DNA from: Brevundimonas naejangsanensis DSM 23858
Lineage (GTDB): Bacteria > Pseudomonadota > Alphaproteobacteria > Caulobacterales > Caulobacteraceae
NCBI RefSeq assembly: GCF_000421705.1
Contig: NZ_ATXN01000002.1
Span: 1,116,001 to 1,180,000, forward strand
Reading direction: 5' to 3'
Length of the DNA: 64,000 nucleotides
Positions 1 through 7,830 of the stretch are shown one piece after another; position 1 is the first letter of the stretch, and each line of letters opens with the position of its first letter. The position numbers were made by a program, and so were the translations under genes. The notes below the pieces were generated by a model. The model made no database searches. It was not told the origin of the DNA and worked only from the letters and a program-made list of their open reading frames with translations.

Positions 1-951
1 GACGGAGGGCGTTGGGGATTGGCGCAAATCCACGCCATCCTGACCCGCACCACCTATATCGGCGAGCACAGGTTCAACACCCGCTCGCATAAGGACCGGG
101 AGAAGAAGCCGGAGAGCGAGGTCGCTATCATGGCGGTGCCGCCCCTAATCGAGCGCGAGACGTTCGACGCGGTGCAAGCCCGCCTCAAGTCCCGCAATCC
201 CATGGTGACGCCTGCACGTGTCTCCAGCGGCCCGACGCTCCTGACCGGCATTTGCTTCTGCGCCAAGTGCGGGGGAGCGATGACCCTTCGCACCGGCCAA
301 GGCAGCACGGGCGCGACATACCGCTACTATACCTGCTCGACCAAGGCCCGGCAGGGCAAGACCGGCTGCAAGGGTCGCACAATCCCCATGGACAAGCTGG
401 ACCATACGGTCGCCGATTATATCGGGGACCGCCTGCTCCTGCCCAAGCGGTTGGAAACCGTCCTTGCCAGCGTCATCGACCGCCGACAGGAACGCACCGA
501 ACGCCGCCGCGAGCATCTTGCCGAGCTTCAAAGGCGAATCACGGAAGCCGACCAGCGGCTCGGCCGTCTCTTTGACGCCATCGAAGCCGGCATGGTGGAC
601 AAGGACGACGCCATGGCAAAGGAACGCATGGTGAGCCTCAAGGCATTGCGGGATCAAGCCGCCGCCGACGCGGAGCGCACGCAGCTCGCGCTCGATAGTT
701 CAGGCAATCAGGGCGTCACCCCCGATATGCTCAAGGGGTTTGCCCGCAAAGCCCGTGAACGGATCAAGCTCAACGATGGCGGCTACCGCCGCGACCATCT
801 ACGCGCGCTGGCGCAGCGTGTCGAGGTTGCCGACGACGAGGTTCGCATCATGGGATCGAAGTCGGAACTGCTGCGAACGTTGGTCGCCGCTTCAAGCGTA
901 GAAACGGCGGCGTTCGGCGTTCATAGTTCTGTTCTGAAATGGCGCGCCTAG
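1..951 (+). CDS. Large serine recombinase, C-terminal part (5' end outside window)
   Basis: The reading frame is open from the first base, so the gene enters from the left and the N-terminal resolvase domain with the catalytic serine is not visible. What remains (316 codons) has the recombinase domain signature (GLAQIHAILTRTTYIGEHRFN-like), then a zinc-ribbon with CxxC (CAKCGG) and a second Cys pair around residues 110-125, then a long charged coiled-coil stretch (ERTERRREHLAELQRRI and onward). This order is typical of phage or ICE-type large serine integrases. A TTG at 19 could be mistaken for a start, but the sequence before it continues the domain. It marks an integrated element whose right end probably lies in the following gap. 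Family call firm; whether active cannot be judged. Confidence 0.88.
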   Translation, partial: DGGRWGLAQIHAILTRTTYIGEHRFNTRSHKDREKKPESEVAIMAVPPLIERETFDAVQARLKSRNPMVTPARVSSGPTLLTGICFCAKCGGAMTLRTGQGSTGATYRYYTCSTKARQGKTGCKGRTIPMDKLDHTVADYIGDRLLLPKRLETVLASVIDRRQERTERRREHLAELQRRITEADQRLGRLFDAIEAGMVDKDDAMAKERMVSLKALRDQAAADAERTQLALDSSGNQGVTPDMLKGFARKARERIKLNDGGYRRDHLRALAQRVEVADDEVRIMGSKSELLRTLVAASSVETAAFGVHSSVLKWRA

Positions 952-1199
952 GACGATTCGAACTTCTATCTCGATAGCCTAAATCTGTACGCGATTGATG
1001 CCGGTACTAGCGCAGGCCTGAACATCGTAAACTAGGTCTGCATGGCGCTCGCGGTCAGAGCGTCGGCACCACCGGAGCGCTTCAGTGGTCACCCGCCAAC
1101 GGCAGCGTACGAAGCACAGTTTCAGTTAGCCGCCGATCTCATTGGCGTAGAAAGCCACGCCGGTTCGCGAGAACGAAAAGGAAAGAAAAGCAAAACTGC

Positions 1200-1218
1200 G
1201 TGTGCAAATTTTGCACAC
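1200..1218. promoter_or_regulatory. Perfect 9-bp inverted repeat (operator-like)
   Basis: GTGTGCAAA-T-TTTGCACAC: two perfect 9-base arms around one central base. The size and symmetry are those of a dimeric repressor operator. No adjacent gene identifies the protein that would bind. Confidence 0.4.
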
Positions 1219-1540
1219 ACCGACAAACAACCAACTGATTATAAACAACAATCATCACCATCCATCATGGGGGCCACGGACAGTCTGTACGCTGGGTGCA
1301 TCGGCGTTATTGGAAGACATCAAGAAAGGCGGAAGGGTCGCTATATAAGCGAGACCCTCATCAAATGCGATGACGCGCGGCATGGCGGCCCATACTGCGG
1401 CATCGGGCGTCCGCGACCATCCCCGCTCCTCTGTCCAACCCAGCTTGGCGCAGCAGGAGACACCGTCAGGCCCCCTTGCGCAGCGCGGCCGCCGACGTTT
1501 CTGAAGGCGCGCTGTAACCGTTGCTCGCACATGGACCGAA

Positions 1541-1556
1541 CCCGGATATATCCGGG
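1541..1556. promoter_or_regulatory. Perfect 16-bp palindrome
   Basis: CCCGGATATATCCGGG reads the same on both strands. It lies 85 bases before the hairpin at 1624 in the gap upstream of the FMO gene. It could be an operator or recombination-related site; function unknown. Confidence 0.4.
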
Positions 1557-1586
1557 ATAAATTTGCGATTCATCGAGCATTAAGTC

Positions 1587-1602
1587 ATAATCGCTCGATT
1601 AT
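1587..1602. promoter_or_regulatory. Short palindrome, 7-bp arms
   Basis: ATAATCG-CT-CGATTAT, an AT-rich inverted repeat between the 16-bp palindrome and the 1624 hairpin. Operator-like, no known binding protein. Confidence 0.3.
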
Positions 1603-1623
1603 AGAGACAACATAAGATTGCGG

Positions 1624-1660
1624 CGACGAATATATGTTCATATTCGTCGTGACGTTTTTT
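1624..1660 (+). terminator. Hairpin followed by T-run, possible terminator or attenuator
   Basis: Arms CGACGAATAT and ATATTCGTCG (10 perfect base pairs) enclose a 6-base loop at 1634-1639; six Ts follow at 1655-1660 after a 5-base gap. The stem is AT-rich at the top. It may end transcription coming from the recombinase side before the FMO gene, or act as a leader structure for that gene. Confidence 0.45.
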
Positions 1661-1883
1661 GTTCTTGTGTTGTCTGCCGAATAAAGAACTGGAGAGGCAA
1701 TCATTCCAGCCTGCAAGCATAAACTCTAAGATATTCGGACTAAGCGATATTTCCGCGCGCCGATTCCATGTCCGCACTCCGTATATTGGGAATGCTGGCG
1801 ATCGGCCCTCTTTCGCCCCGAGTTTTTTTGCGGCCGCAGAGCCGCCTGCGACGGGGCCTGTCACCCATCAGCCCAAAGTGAAT

Positions 1884-3260
1884 ATGCCCAAGCAAAAACG
1901 TATCGCCATCATCGGCGCCGGCCCGTCGGGCCTGGCCCTGCTCCGCGCCTTCCAGTCCGCCCGTGACGAGGGCGCCGACATCCCTGAAATCGTCTGCTTC
2001 GAGAAGCAGACGGACTGGGGAGGCATGTGGAACTACACCTGGCGCACCGGCATGGACGAGAACGGCGAACCGGTTCACGGCAGCATGTACCGCTATCTGT
2101 GGTCGAACGGCCCCAAGGAGTGTCTCGAGTTCGCCGACTACACCTTCGACGAGCACTTCAAGAAGACCATCTCCTCCTATCCCCCGCGCGAAGTCCTGTG
2201 GGACTACATCCAGGGTCGGGTGAAGAAGGCGAACATTCGCCAGTACATCCGCTTCAACACCGCCGTGAAGGACGTGGTCTTCGACAAGGCGTCCGGGCAG
2301 TTCACCGTGACGGCCAAGGACTATTCCGCCGGTCGCCGCACGTCAGAGACTTTCGACCATGTGATCGTCGCCACCGGCCACTTCTCGACGCCGAACGCGC
2401 CGTCCTATCCGGGTTTCGACCTGTTCCCCGGCCGTATCCTGCACGCGCACGACTTCCGCGACGCGGCCGAGTTCAAGGGCAAGGACGTGCTGCTGATCGG
2501 CTCCAGCTACTCGGCCGAGGACATCGGTTCGCAGTGCTACAAGTATGGTGCACGGTCGGTCACCACCAGCTATCGCAGCCAGCCGATGGGCTATGACTGG
2601 CCCAAGGGCTGGGAGGAGAAGCCCTGTCTGACGCGCGTGGACGGCAAGACCGCCCACTTCAGCGACGGTACGCACCGCGACGTCGACGCCATCATCCTGT
2701 GCACCGGCTACAAGCACCACTTCCCCTTCCTGCCGGACGAGCTGCGCCTGAAAACCAGCAACCGTCTGTGGCCGCTGAACCTGTATGAGGGCGTGGCCTT
2801 CACGCCGAACCCCAGGCTGTTCTACCTGGGGATGCAGGACCTCTGGTACAGCTTCAACATGTTCGACGCCCAGGCCTGGCTGACGCGCGACATCATCATG
2901 GACCGCATCCAGCTGCCGTCACGCGCGGACATGGAGGCCGCCAACGACCAGTGGCGCGAGAAGGAGGTCGCCATCCGCACGGATGAAGAGGCCTTTGAGT
3001 ATCAGGGCGAATACATCAAGCGCCTGATCGCCCAGACCGACTATCCTGATCTTGATATCGACAACATCAACAGGATCTTCCTGCAGTGGAAGAAGGACAA
3101 GAAGGCCGACATCATGGGCTATCGCGACAAATGCTATCGCTCGGTCCTGACCGGTACGCTGGCGGCGCGTCACCATGTGCCGTGGATGAAGGCGTTCGAT
3201 GACTCGCTGGAGGCCTATCTGCGGCTTCCGTCGGCGCGCAGCCAGGCCGCGCGCGCCTGA
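1884..3260 (+). CDS. tmm: Flavin-containing monooxygenase, trimethylamine monooxygenase-like
   Basis: Predicted FAD- and NADPH-dependent enzyme that oxygenates trimethylamine to its N-oxide. The FAD-binding GAGPSG lies at residues 11-16, the FMO fingerprint FxGxxxHxxxF ([11 protein letters not shown]) near 181-191, and the NADPH-site GSSYSAED near 206-213. Long stretches such as the [14 protein letters not shown] and [12 protein letters not shown] regions match what I recall of bacterial Tmm proteins, and 458 residues fits that family. Start chosen at ATG 1884 because the protein begins just before the FAD motif; an in-frame GTG lies six bases upstream, and neither has a clear Shine-Dalgarno. 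No TMAO demethylase or transporter lies next to it, so it may serve other amines or sulfur compounds. It stands alone beside the recombinase gap, which may point to acquisition. Confidence 0.8.
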   Translation: MPKQKRIAIIGAGPSGLALLRAFQSARDEGADIPEIVCFEKQTDWGGMWNYTWRTGMDENGEPVHGSMYRYLWSNGPKECLEFADYTFDEHFKKTISSYPPREVLWDYIQGRVKKANIRQYIRFNTAVKDVVFDKASGQFTVTAKDYSAGRRTSETFDHVIVATGHFSTPNAPSYPGFDLFPGRILHAHDFRDAAEFKGKDVLLIGSSYSAEDIGSQCYKYGARSVTTSYRSQPMGYDWPKGWEEKPCLTRVDGKTAHFSDGTHRDVDAIILCTGYKHHFPFLPDELRLKTSNRLWPLNLYEGVAFTPNPRLFYLGMQDLWYSFNMFDAQAWLTRDIIMDRIQLPSRADMEAANDQWREKEVAIRTDEEAFEYQGEYIKRLIAQTDYPDLDIDNINRIFLQWKKDKKADIMGYRDKCYRSVLTGTLAARHHVPWMKAFDDSLEAYLRLPSARSQAARA

Positions 3261-3265
3261 TGCAC

Positions 3266-3302
3266 GGCCTCTCCTGCCGCCGCCGCGCGGGCAGGAGAGG
3301 CC
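3266..3302. terminator. Strong hairpin between convergent genes
   Basis: A 13-bp perfect stem (GGCCTCTCCTGCC with its complement ending at 3302) and an 11-base loop sit between the FMO gene and the convergent SDR gene. There is no T-run, so it is a hairpin-only terminator candidate for either strand. Confidence 0.5.
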
Positions 3303-3335
3303 GCACCGGCGGCCCGGCGCAAGGCGAAAAGGCGC

Positions 3336-4085
3336 TTAGGCGCGCGCCACCTGAAAACCGGCGAAGGACTGGCTGACCGGCATCAGTTCCAGCGCATTGA
3401 TGTTCAGATGCGCCGGCAGGGTGGCGACCCAGAACAGGGTCTCGGCGATATCCTCGCCGGTCATCGGCTGGGCGCCGCCATACAGGGCGTCCGACGCCGC
3501 CTGATCGCCGCCGGTGCGGACTAGGGTGAACTCCGTCTCGGCCATGCCCGGCTCGATGGAGGTGACGCGCACCCCCGTCCCATGCAGGTCCGAACGCAGG
3601 CCCAGCGAGAACTGGCGCACGAAGGCCTTCGTCCCGCCATAGGCGTTGCCGCCCTTATAGGGATAGGTCGCCGCCACCGAACTGATGTTCAGGATCGCCC
3701 CCTTGCGCGCGATCAGGCGCGGCAGCAGGCGGTGCGTCAGCGTCACCAGACCGGTGATGTTGGTGTCGATCATCTGGCGCCACTGGGCCAGATCAGCCTC
3801 CTGCGCCGTCGCCGTGCCCAGCGCCAGACCGGCGTTGTTGACCAGAACGTCGATGTCGCGGAAGCCCTCGGGCAGGGCCTCCAGCGCCGCGTCGATGGCG
3901 GCCTCGTCCCGCAGGTCGAAGGGGGCGGCGTGGACCCGATCCGCGCCCAGTTCGGCGACCAGTTCGTCCAGGCGTTCCTGACGGCGGCCGGTGGCGATCA
4001 CCTTCCAGCCCGCGCCCGCGAAACGGCGCGCCGCCGCCCGGCCGATGCCCGAGGTGGCTCCGGTGATCAGAATGACGCCGCTCAT
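3336..4085 (-). CDS. SDR family oxidoreductase, YdfG-like
   Basis: Short-chain dehydrogenase of 249 residues, likely NADP-dependent and acting on a 3-hydroxy acid or small carbonyl compound. Visible motifs: TGATSGIG at about residues 8-15 for cofactor binding, GRR after the second strand (an arginine usually favouring NADP), NNAG near 88-91, the catalytic Ser in NISSVA and YGGTK (YxxxK). The SIEPGMAETEF segment is typical of the YdfG group. Start set at the ATG directly before VILITGATSGIG; a longer frame upstream has no homology. It follows another SDR gene on the same strand with a 35-bp gap, so the two are probably co-transcribed. Substrate unknown. Confidence 0.8.
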   Translation of the reverse strand: MSGVILITGATSGIGRAAARRFAGAGWKVIATGRRQERLDELVAELGADRVHAAPFDLRDEAAIDAALEALPEGFRDIDVLVNNAGLALGTATAQEADLAQWRQMIDTNITGLVTLTHRLLPRLIARKGAILNISSVAATYPYKGGNAYGGTKAFVRQFSLGLRSDLHGTGVRVTSIEPGMAETEFTLVRTGGDQAASDALYGGAQPMTGEDIAETLFWVATLPAHLNINALELMPVSQSFAGFQVARA

Positions 4086-4120
4086 GATGTCCGTCCTTGA
4101 GGCCTTACTGCCCAGCCGAC

Positions 4121-4879
4121 TTAATCCCGCACCAGCCCGCCGTCGACCACCAGATTCTGCCCCGTCACTGCGCGGCTCCACGGCGAGGCGAAGAAGAGGG
4201 CCGCATCGGCGAACTCTTCCGGCGTCGTCACCGACCGCAGCGGCGTCATGCTGGCGATCAGGTCGAATACGGCTTCAGGCGTCGCGGCGCTGGCGTCCGT
4301 CGTCCGCAACAGGCCGCCCGAGATCATGTTGACGGTGATCCCCGACGGCCCCAGATCGCCCGCCGCCGTCCGCGTCAGGCTGAGCAGGGCGGCCTTGGCG
4401 GCGGTGTAGTCATGGTAGGGCACCACCGGATTCTGGAACAGGTTCGTACCGATGTTGACGACCCGGCCGAACGCCTGCGCCCCCATGCCGGGCACCGTCG
4501 CCTGAATGACGTTCAGGGCGCCCCGGATCACGGTGGCGAACTGACGCTCCATGTCTTCCCACGGAATGTCCGCCATCTGGGCGCGGGCGTCGCCGTTGAA
4601 ACTGTAGTCCAGTGCATTGTTGACCACGGTGCTGACCGCCCCGCCGAAATGCGCCTCAACCTTCGCGACCATGGCGTCGACGCCTGCGCGGGCCGTCACA
4701 TCGGCCTGAACGGCCAGCGCCCGCTCGCCCAGTTCAGCCGCCAGCGCCTCGGCCCGCTCGCCGCTGTTGCGCCAGTTGATCGCCACCCGCGCGCCCTGCC
4801 CCGCAAAGGCCCGCGCCGCCGCCGCGCCCACGCCGCGCGCGCCGCCGGTGATGAGAACGATCTGATCGCGGATTTCCAT
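4121..4879 (-). CDS. SDR family oxidoreductase, FabG-like
   Basis: Short-chain dehydrogenase of 252 residues. It shows TGGARGVG near the N-terminus, NNAL in place of the usual NNAG near the middle, YTAAK (YxxxK) and a C-terminal GQNLVVDGG that is typical of 3-oxoacyl-ACP reductase-like members. The NNAL variant is seen in a subgroup of FabG-like proteins. Start chosen at ATG 4879, immediately before the first beta strand. First gene of a probable two-gene operon with the SDR downstream. Divergent from the ArsR-type regulator at 4998, which might control both directions. Substrate cannot be told from sequence. Confidence 0.75.
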   Translation of the reverse strand: MEIRDQIVLITGGARGVGAAAARAFAGQGARVAINWRNSGERAEALAAELGERALAVQADVTARAGVDAMVAKVEAHFGGAVSTVVNNALDYSFNGDARAQMADIPWEDMERQFATVIRGALNVIQATVPGMGAQAFGRVVNIGTNLFQNPVVPYHDYTAAKAALLSLTRTAAGDLGPSGITVNMISGGLLRTTDASAATPEAVFDLIASMTPLRSVTTPEEFADAALFFASPWSRAVTGQNLVVDGGLVRD

Positions 4880-4997
4880 GAGAACAACTCGCAGCTTCTG
4901 AACCGACCTCAGCCATAGGCCGTGCCCGTGATGAAGACCAGCCGACCCTGAAGAACAGCGGTTGCATTTAGCGAATACCCTAATTAGTTTTCCTCCT

Positions 4998-5285
4998 ATG
5001 AACAGCCTGTTCAAGGCCCTGTCCCATCCGGTGCGACGGCGCATCATCGCCATGCTGCGCAAGGGGCCGCTTGCGTCCGGCGACATCGCCGCCGCTTTCG
5101 ACATGAGTTGGCCGACCATCACCGGCCATCTGAATGCGCTGAAGGAGGCCGAACTGGTCAGCACCGAGCGCGACGGCCAGTCGATCCGCTATCGGCTGGA
5201 GATTTCAGCCGTCGAGGAGGCCCTCGCCTTCCTGATGGACCTGAGCGGGACGGGCGAAACAAAGGAGGAGGACCATCATGACTAG
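4998..5285 (+). CDS. ArsR-family regulator, SdpR-type
   Basis: Small winged-helix repressor (95 residues). It opens with LFKALSHPVRRRIIAMLRKG, the standard ArsR/SdpR helix, followed by the recognition helix region MSWPTITGHLNALKEAELV. No metal-binding Cys motif is visible, which separates it from metal sensors. It overlaps the following SdpI-like gene by 8 bases, matching the sdpR-sdpI arrangement of Bacillus, where SdpR is an autorepressor that SdpI sequesters at the membrane when the signal is present. Whether that mechanism operates here is inference. ATG 4998 was preferred over an upstream in-frame ATG because it starts the conserved domain. Confidence 0.8.
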   Translation: MNSLFKALSHPVRRRIIAMLRKGPLASGDIAAAFDMSWPTITGHLNALKEAELVSTERDGQSIRYRLEISAVEEALAFLMDLSGTGETKEEDHHD

Positions 5286-5949
5286 AGTGAAACTGGACAC
5301 CCTGGATCTGGCCTCGATCATTCTGATCGGCGCCGTCGCCTCCCTCGCCATCTGGGTCGGAACCGCAGGCCCGACGACGCCGATCCCCATCCATTTCAAC
5401 CTGGCGGGAGAAGCCGACGGCTGGGCGCCGCGTGGCCAGGTCGCATGGATGATCGGCGGCCTCGGCGTCGCCGCCGCCGCAACCGTCGGCGGATGCAGCC
5501 TTTACGCGCGGCGGGCTCAGGCCGATCCCGCGCGCCGACGCAGCCTCAAGAGCGCCCAGTTGGTCAGCCTGCTGGCCTTCGCGGGCTGCATCGGTCTGAT
5601 CGCCTTTCCTCTGTTCAGCAAGGCCCCGCCAAGTCAGGGTGCGCATATGGCCGTGACGGCTCTGCTGTTGCTGGCGGTCGGCGCCTTCCTTGGCCGCGTC
5701 GGCCCCAATGTGGCTGTCGGGGTGCGCACCCCGTGGAACTATAAGAGCAAGCTGGCGTGGGAACGCTCCAACCGCCTGGCCGGGCGGCTGATGTTCGGTC
5801 TCGGCCTGGTCGGCCTGATCGCCGCGCCGATTGCGCCCCAGCCCCTGGGGTTCAGCGCCCTGATCACCGGCGCTCTGATCGCCGCCGCCTGGTCGGTGTT
5901 TGAAAGCTGGCGCGTGTGGCGCGCCGATCCCGACCGACAACCTTTCTGA
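5278..5949 (+). CDS. SdpI family membrane protein (DUF1648/SdpI)
   Basis: Integral membrane protein of 223 residues with about six hydrophobic segments. The N-terminal third carries the DUF1648 signature IPIHFNLAGEADGW, and the C-terminal half the SdpI signature GVRTPWNYKSKLAWERSNRLAGRL. In Bacillus SdpI gives immunity to a toxin and acts as signal transducer for SdpR. Here it is translationally coupled to the upstream regulator by an 8-base overlap. No SdpC-like toxin is seen nearby, so this is probably a stress- or membrane-sensing module, not a cannibalism system. Confidence 0.82.
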   Translation: MTRVKLDTLDLASIILIGAVASLAIWVGTAGPTTPIPIHFNLAGEADGWAPRGQVAWMIGGLGVAAAATVGGCSLYARRAQADPARRRSLKSAQLVSLLAFAGCIGLIAFPLFSKAPPSQGAHMAVTALLLLAVGAFLGRVGPNVAVGVRTPWNYKSKLAWERSNRLAGRLMFGLGLVGLIAAPIAPQPLGFSALITGALIAAAWSVFESWRVWRADPDRQPF

Positions 5950-5978
5950 CCCCTGCCCATCTGACGACGGAGACGACC

Positions 5979-6911
5979 ATGCTGACCCTCGCCGCCGCCC
6001 TGCTGCTCTCACCGGTTTCGACGCCGGTCGAGCTGCCATCCGGCCCCGCGCCGCTGCACGGAACCCTGCTGTCGCCCGAAGGCCAGACGCGCGCCGCCGC
6101 CGTCATCATTCCCGGCTCGGGACCGACCGACCGCGACGGGAACAGTCCGCAATTCGGCATTCAGGCGGCGACCTATCGCCTGCTGGCCGAAGGATTGGCC
6201 GAGCGCGGCGTCGCCGCCGTTCGCATCGACAAACGCGGCATCGGCGAGAGCGCCGCCGCAGGCGCCTCCGAAGCCGACCTGCGCTTTTCAGCCTATGCCG
6301 AGGACGCCCGCGCCTGGGCGGCCGAGACGGCGACGAAAACGGGCCGCCCCTGCGCCTGGCTGATCGGCCATAGCGAGGGCGCGCTGGTCGCCCTGGCCGC
6401 TGTCGCCGCCAAACCCGACGGAGAGGGCGACGACAAGGTCTGCGGCCTGGTGCTGCTGTCCGGCGCCGGGCGTCCGGCGGGCGTCGTGCTGCGCGAACAA
6501 CTGGCCGCCCTGCCTGAACCGCTGAAGACCGAGGCCTACGCCGCCGTCGAGGCGTTGGAAGCGGGCCGCACGGTCGCCAATCCGCCTGCATCGCTGGCGG
6601 CGCTGTTCCGGCCGTCGGTCCAGCCTTACCTCATCTCCTGGCTGGCGCTGGATCCGGCGAAGCTGGCGGCCGCCTACGACGGCCCGCTCTTTATCGGTCA
6701 GGGCACGACGGACATTCAGGTGACGCTCGCCGACGCCGAAGCGCTGAAAGCCGCCCAGCCGCGCGCCGAACTGGCGATCTGGGACGGCGTGAACCACGTC
6801 CTGAAGGTCGCGCCCGTCGAACGCGCCGCCAATATCGCGACCTATATGGACCCCGCCCTGCCGCTGGCGCCCGGCGTGGTCGAGGCGGTGGCGGATTTCA
6901 TGCTGAAATAG
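5979..6911 (+). CDS. Secreted alpha/beta hydrolase
   Basis: Alpha/beta-hydrolase fold enzyme (310 residues) with an N-terminal hydrophobic signal-like stretch (LTLAAALLLSPVS). The nucleophile elbow is GHSEG in the middle of the chain, and GVNHVLK near the C-terminus supplies the likely catalytic His; PGSGPTDRDGNSP near residues 45-57 is the usual oxyanion-side loop of this esterase group. Start at ATG 5979 is 29 bases after the SdpI stop, so it probably belongs to the same transcript. Substrate unknown; an ester or peptide substrate in the periplasm is plausible. Confidence 0.75.
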   Translation: MLTLAAALLLSPVSTPVELPSGPAPLHGTLLSPEGQTRAAAVIIPGSGPTDRDGNSPQFGIQAATYRLLAEGLAERGVAAVRIDKRGIGESAAAGASEADLRFSAYAEDARAWAAETATKTGRPCAWLIGHSEGALVALAAVAAKPDGEGDDKVCGLVLLSGAGRPAGVVLREQLAALPEPLKTEAYAAVEALEAGRTVANPPASLAALFRPSVQPYLISWLALDPAKLAAAYDGPLFIGQGTTDIQVTLADAEALKAAQPRAELAIWDGVNHVLKVAPVERAANIATYMDPALPLAPGVVEAVADFMLK

Positions 6912-6928
6912 ATCATCCAGACACCACG

Positions 6929-7086
6929 CCTCTCCCTCCCCTTCATGGGGAGGGTGGTCGACGCGAAGCGGCGAGCGGGTGGGGAGGGCTAGATGATCCC
7001 GGCCTCGGCGCTTGATCGCCCAAGCCGCCCCCACCCCCCCCCGCCCTGTCGGGCTCAGCCACCCTCCCCATGAAGGGGAGGGAGAA
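6929..7086. repeat. Family A palindromic element, copy 1
   Basis: Copy of a double-hairpin element found five times in the window. The outer ends carry CCCTCCCC-TTCAT-GGGGAGGG and its inverted partner CCCTCCCC-ATGAA-GGGGAGGG, and the inner parts form two further stems around GGGTGGGGAGGGC and its C-rich partner. This copy lies between the convergent hydrolase and tyrA-like genes, where it could act as a bidirectional terminator. Confidence 0.9.
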
Positions 7087-7095
7087 GGAAAGCGG

Positions 7096-7830
7096 TCAGT
7101 CGTCCAGTTCCGCCCGCGCCTGTTCGGCCAGATCGAAGAAGCGGCGGCGGACTTCGGCGGCGAAGGGGTTGTCGTGTTCGATGGCGCGGAAAACCGCAGC
7201 GCTGTCGTGGCGGACCATGTCGACGCCCTGCATGACCCGCTCGAAACTGGTGGTGGTCATCCGCGTCGGCAGCGGCTCCATCGCCAGCAGCACCTTGGCG
7301 ATCAGATGGGTCAGACCCTGCACCGTCGCCGCCTCCCGGTCGTGATCCTCGGGGCTGACCACGAAGACCTTCAACGCCAGCGCACGACGACAGAAGGCGG
7401 CGACGCGCCACGCCGCCTTGTCGCCGCGCACCGGACAGACGGCGATGCGCAGACCGACGATGCCGTCCTTGCCGCTCTGGGGACCGAACAGGGGGTGGGC
7501 GCCGACGATGTCCACGCCTTGCGGCAGACCCTCAAGCATGACCTTTGCAGGCTTTACCTTCACCGACCCCACGTCGAGGATCAGGGCGCCCGGCGTCACG
7601 GATGGCGCGATCGCCGCGACCGTCTCGGCCAGAACCCCGACCGGCACGGCCAGCACCACCACCGGACAGGCGGCGGCCTCTTCCAGCGTCGTCAGCCGCG
7701 CCAGCCCATCGCCGTCGCTCGCCGCCGGATCATGGGCGACAAGGTCGAACCACGGCGCCAGATGCTTGGCCGTCAGCCGCCCGAAGGCGCCGAAGCCGAT
7801 CAAGCCGAGTTGGGGCTTGGCGCCGCTCAC
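7096..7830 (-). CDS. tyrA: Prephenate/arogenate dehydrogenase family protein
   Basis: Predicted NAD(P)-dependent dehydrogenase of tyrosine synthesis, 244 residues. The Rossmann motif GFGAFG lies at about 12-17, and the catalytic region is marked by GAHPLFGPQSG near the middle (the His of this motif is the conserved active-site residue of TyrA). Length is shorter than many TyrA proteins and there is no ACT domain, so it may lack tyrosine feedback control. The start is GTG at 7830, overlapping the stop of the upstream dihydroorotase gene by 4 bases (GTGA), so the two are translationally coupled. The pairing of a tyrosine gene with a pyrimidine gene is uncommon. A family A repeat follows directly. 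Confidence 0.8.
   Translation of the reverse strand: MSGAKPQLGLIGFGAFGRLTAKHLAPWFDLVAHDPAASDGDGLARLTTLEEAAACPVVVLAVPVGVLAETVAAIAPSVTPGALILDVGSVKVKPAKVMLEGLPQGVDIVGAHPLFGPQSGKDGIVGLRIAVCPVRGDKAAWRVAAFCRRALALKVFVVSPEDHDREAATVQGLTHLIAKVLLAMEPLPTRMTTTSFERVMQGVDMVRHDSAAVFRAIEHDNPFAAEVRRRFFDLAEQARAELDD

Larger units (their letters stand above)
952..1883. other. Long non-coding gap, AT-richer, rich in palindromes
   Basis: About 930 bases separate the recombinase from the FMO gene. The stretch from roughly 1170 to 1800 is visibly richer in A and T than the genes around it. Open frames here show no recognisable domain and look like chance. It holds four separate short palindromes (listed as their own features) and a hairpin followed by six Ts. 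Together with the adjacent recombinase this suggests the edge of an integrated element or a degraded attachment region; that is inference. Confidence 0.6.

Noticed and set aside
1042..1560. 172-residue open frame in the gap before the FMO gene
   Set aside because: Composition is mixed, no domain or Shine-Dalgarno, and it spans palindromes; likely chance in AT-richer DNA.
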